In this document: in pieces, positions 62,323-64,000 of the stretch
Position numbering within the stretch: the stretch's first letter is position 1
Layout: each line of letters opens with the position of its first letter
Assembly (NCBI RefSeq): GCF_002086485.1
Contig: NZ_MVHF01000001.1
Coordinates: 124,001 to 188,000, forward strand
Length of the DNA stretch: 64,000 nt
Direction of reading: 5' to 3'
Source: Mycobacterium aquaticum
Lineage (GTDB): Bacteria; Actinomycetota; Actinomycetes; Mycobacteriales; Mycobacteriaceae
The notes under the pieces: generated by a model
What the model was told of the DNA's origin: nothing
The model's database searches: none
What the model saw: the letters and a program-made list of their open reading frames with translations, nothing else
Made by a program: the position numbers and the translations under genes

Positions 62323-62414
62323 TTTTCTGACGCCGGCCCCCGCGTTTCAGGCCCGCCCCTATCTGGCGGTGCGCCGATTCGCGCTCTTCTCAGCCACCAG
62401 AAAGCCAACCTGCA
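62323..62414 (+). promoter_or_regulatory. attenuator leader before the TQXA gene
   Basis: The 92 bases between the polycysteine stop and ATG 62415 contain no purine-rich ribosome binding site (AGCCAACCTGCA precedes the ATG). In the attenuation model this region folds with the Cys-codon stretch and hides the start. I did not find one dominant hairpin by eye; folding would decide. Confidence 0.45.
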
Positions 62415-63665
62415 ATGCCTGTTCTGCCTGCACTTCTTCCCGTCTCGACGCCTGTTGCCGTGCGACGCCGGGTGCGTGCCCGCGATGTCGAGATCGCCCG
62501 GATGACGCGCTACCGCGGCGGTACCTATTCGCCGACGGTCGACACCATCGTGTTCGCCGACGGCTCCACCGCTCGCACCGACCTGATCAGGCTCAATCCG
62601 AACATCGACGCCTACTCGGTGGACTTCACCGGCGTGGCGCCGACGACACCGTCGCGCTATCGGCCGGCGAACTGGTCGGCGGTACCGAACCTGGCGGCGC
62701 GGACCCATGAGGCCGAGGTCGACTGGATCATCCGCAATTCGTTTCCGACCCTCGGGACAGCCGAGTTGAGTCGTCGGCTGCGCGCCGCCGGGCGGCGGCT
62801 CGGAGCCCATCTGGCCGAGCACGAGGCGATCGCCGCCACGCAGGCCGCCATCTGGCACTTCACCAATGGACTTGATCTGGACACCCGGCCGTTGAATGTG
62901 CCTGTGGCACAACGGCGCGAGCCCGGCGCGCTGGTGTTCGAATTCGATGGTGATCCGCAATTGGGTGGCTACACAGTCGAATTGACCGCCGATTCGCCCG
63001 TCTCATTCGTCCTGCAGAAGTCGGCCGACGGAATCGAGTGGCGCGACGTCGCCGCCTCCGGGCTCAACATCGATGCCGGGCAGGGTAGCTACCGCAAGGC
63101 CCTCGGCATCGGCAGCACCACGGCCGCGACGCGCCCGGGCCGGCGTCACCAGGGTTACCGGTACTACCGGCTGCAGATCGTCGCCGACCCGGCGACCACC
63201 GTCGAGGTCGCGGCAGTCACGTTCTGGCTCAACGGTTCCGGCCATTACCGCAACGCCGAACGCGTGGTGGCCCTGTACCAGTACCTTCTCGCCGGAGCGG
63301 CTGCCGCGCGCCGGGCGACGGTGGTGCCTGCGTTGAATCACGAGCGGGCTGCCCTCGACGCCGGGCTGCTCGGGCCCTTCCGCCTCGACGCGACCGATCG
63401 GGCCGCCCTGTCGGCTTCGGCCGGGACGGTCGTCGACGCCGACGGCGCCGTGATCGACGGACCCGTCACCCCGGGAACGGATTTCTACCTCCGCCTGGAC
63501 CACCACGCTGCGGGGCGGGTGACCCTGACCGCGAGCGTGCCTGCCACGACCGACGGTTTCGGCGGCCGGGTCATCACCGGCGTCGCCTACGACGACAGCC
63601 GCTTCACCCCGGTCGCGCTGGCCGTGCCCGCGCCTACCGTGATCGAGTTCGAGATCAACTTCTGA
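62415..63665 (+). CDS. TQXA-motif protein without Cys or signal peptide
   Basis: A 416-residue protein. The N-terminal 150 residues follow actinobacterial TQXA/thioester domains: YRGGTYSPTVDTIVFADGST, DLIRLNPNIDAYSVDF and AIAATQAAIWHFTNG, the T-Q-x-A motif. Two beta-rich domains follow (a discoidin-like strand set around YRYYRLQIVADP and an Ig-like end). Thioester domains are normally surface-exposed and link Cys to Gln; this protein has no Cys at all and no clear signal peptide. It is divergent from the encapsulin operon and sits behind the polycysteine leader. Confidence 0.75.
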   Translation: MPVLPALLPVSTPVAVRRRVRARDVEIARMTRYRGGTYSPTVDTIVFADGSTARTDLIRLNPNIDAYSVDFTGVAPTTPSRYRPANWSAVPNLAARTHEAEVDWIIRNSFPTLGTAELSRRLRAAGRRLGAHLAEHEAIAATQAAIWHFTNGLDLDTRPLNVPVAQRREPGALVFEFDGDPQLGGYTVELTADSPVSFVLQKSADGIEWRDVAASGLNIDAGQGSYRKALGIGSTTAATRPGRRHQGYRYYRLQIVADPATTVEVAAVTFWLNGSGHYRNAERVVALYQYLLAGAAAARRATVVPALNHERAALDAGLLGPFRLDATDRAALSASAGTVVDADGAVIDGPVTPGTDFYLRLDHHAAGRVTLTASVPATTDGFGGRVITGVAYDDSRFTPVALAVPAPTVIEFEINF

Positions 63666-63674
63666 CCCGGACGC

Positions 63675-64000
63675 CTACATGGGTGCGTTCGCGGGCTGGA
63701 AGACACCCGAGCTGTCCGACTCCTCTTCGGCGCGGATGACGTGCACGACCGCGTTGATCAACGCCAGGTGGGTGAACGCCTGCGGGAAGTTGCCCAGGTG
63801 CCGACCGGTGCGCGGTTCGATCTCCTCGGCGTAGAGGTGCAGCGGGCTGGCGAACGACAGCAACCGCTCGCACAGATGCTTGGCGCGGCTCACCTCGCCG
63901 ATCTCGACCAGCGCCGACACCAACCAGAACGAGCAGATGGTGAACGTGCCCTCCTCGCCGGAGAGGCCGTCGTCGGTCTCGTCGGTGCGGTAGCGCAGGA
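63675..64000 (-). CDS. GH15 trehalase/glucoamylase-like, 5' end outside the window
   Basis: The last 108 residues of a glycoside hydrolase family 15 protein; the gene continues beyond base 64000. The visible end has GLSGEEGTFTICSFWLVSAL, LSFASPLHLYAEEIEP and GRHLGNFPQAFTHLALINAV; the catalytic base Glu of GH15 lies in the AEEI segment. The mycobacterial homologue Rv2402 is described as a trehalase. It converges on the TQXA gene nine bases away and marks the return of the M. tuberculosis-like gene order. Confidence 0.88.
   Translation of the reverse strand, partial: LRYRTDETDDGLSGEEGTFTICSFWLVSALVEIGEVSRAKHLCERLLSFASPLHLYAEEIEPRTGRHLGNFPQAFTHLALINAVVHVIRAEEESDSSGVFQPANAPM

Overview
The window is mycobacterial chromosome, most likely a fast-growing Mycolicibacterium close to M. 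smegmatis. This is inferred from the high GC, the many GTG starts and leaderless promoters, and the gene content. No rRNA, tRNA, CRISPR array, insertion sequence or phage gene was seen.

Layout. (1) 1-28.9 kb is a conserved backbone. It follows, in opposite orientation, the M. tuberculosis order Rv2426c to Rv2404c as I remember it: MoxR/VWA pair, nadD, rsfS, gpgP, octT, DegV, comEA, comEC, holA, rpsT, a circularly permuted ATP-grasp/alpha-E/transglutaminase operon, rnz, a CBS protein, a PemK-like protein and lepA. Extra genes are inserted at several points: an ArsR/SRPBCC pair, a DapB-like dehydrogenase, an SPFH protein and a secreted protein where eis would sit; a MarR regulator, a membrane protein and an F420-type protein; a metNIQ transporter with a flavin monooxygenase; and a STAS protein with tiny ORFs. 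(2) 28.9-45.9 kb is accessory catabolism. It has an NCS1 permease coupled to a 54-residue membrane protein, an amine oxidase/CoA ligase/reductase/acyl-CoA dehydrogenase/TetR operon, and a DszA-DszA-permease-GNAT-DszC-like operon. (3) 45.9-59.3 kb is a minus-strand transport and enzyme block. It contains an ANTAR RNA-binding regulator, a Rossmann protein, a divergent adenosylhomocysteinase relative, a complete ECF transporter, an amidohydrolase, an Eis-like acetyltransferase and a complete dipeptide-type ABC transporter. (4) 59.3-63.7 kb is a sulfur locus. A family 2A encapsulin and its cysteine desulfurase cargo form an operon; a cysteine-free TQXA protein is divergently transcribed and preceded by a leaderless 22-codon ORF ending in four Cys codons. 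(5) At 63.7 kb a GH15 trehalase-like gene (Rv2402-like) resumes the backbone, so about 34 kb is accessory relative to M. tuberculosis.

How it fits together. Sulfur handling recurs: methionine-type uptake with an LLM monooxygenase, DszA/DszC-like monooxygenases, and an encapsulated cysteine desulfurase next to a gene that appears to sense cysteine by attenuation. The ANTAR-headed block looks like an uptake and processing system for an unknown nucleoside- or peptide-like nutrient. Its SAHH-like enzyme lacks the canonical catalytic histidines, and its amidohydrolase has Tyr in place of the first metal-binding His. I regard that block and the cysteine-attenuated TQXA/encapsulin pair as the best candidates for undescribed biology here.
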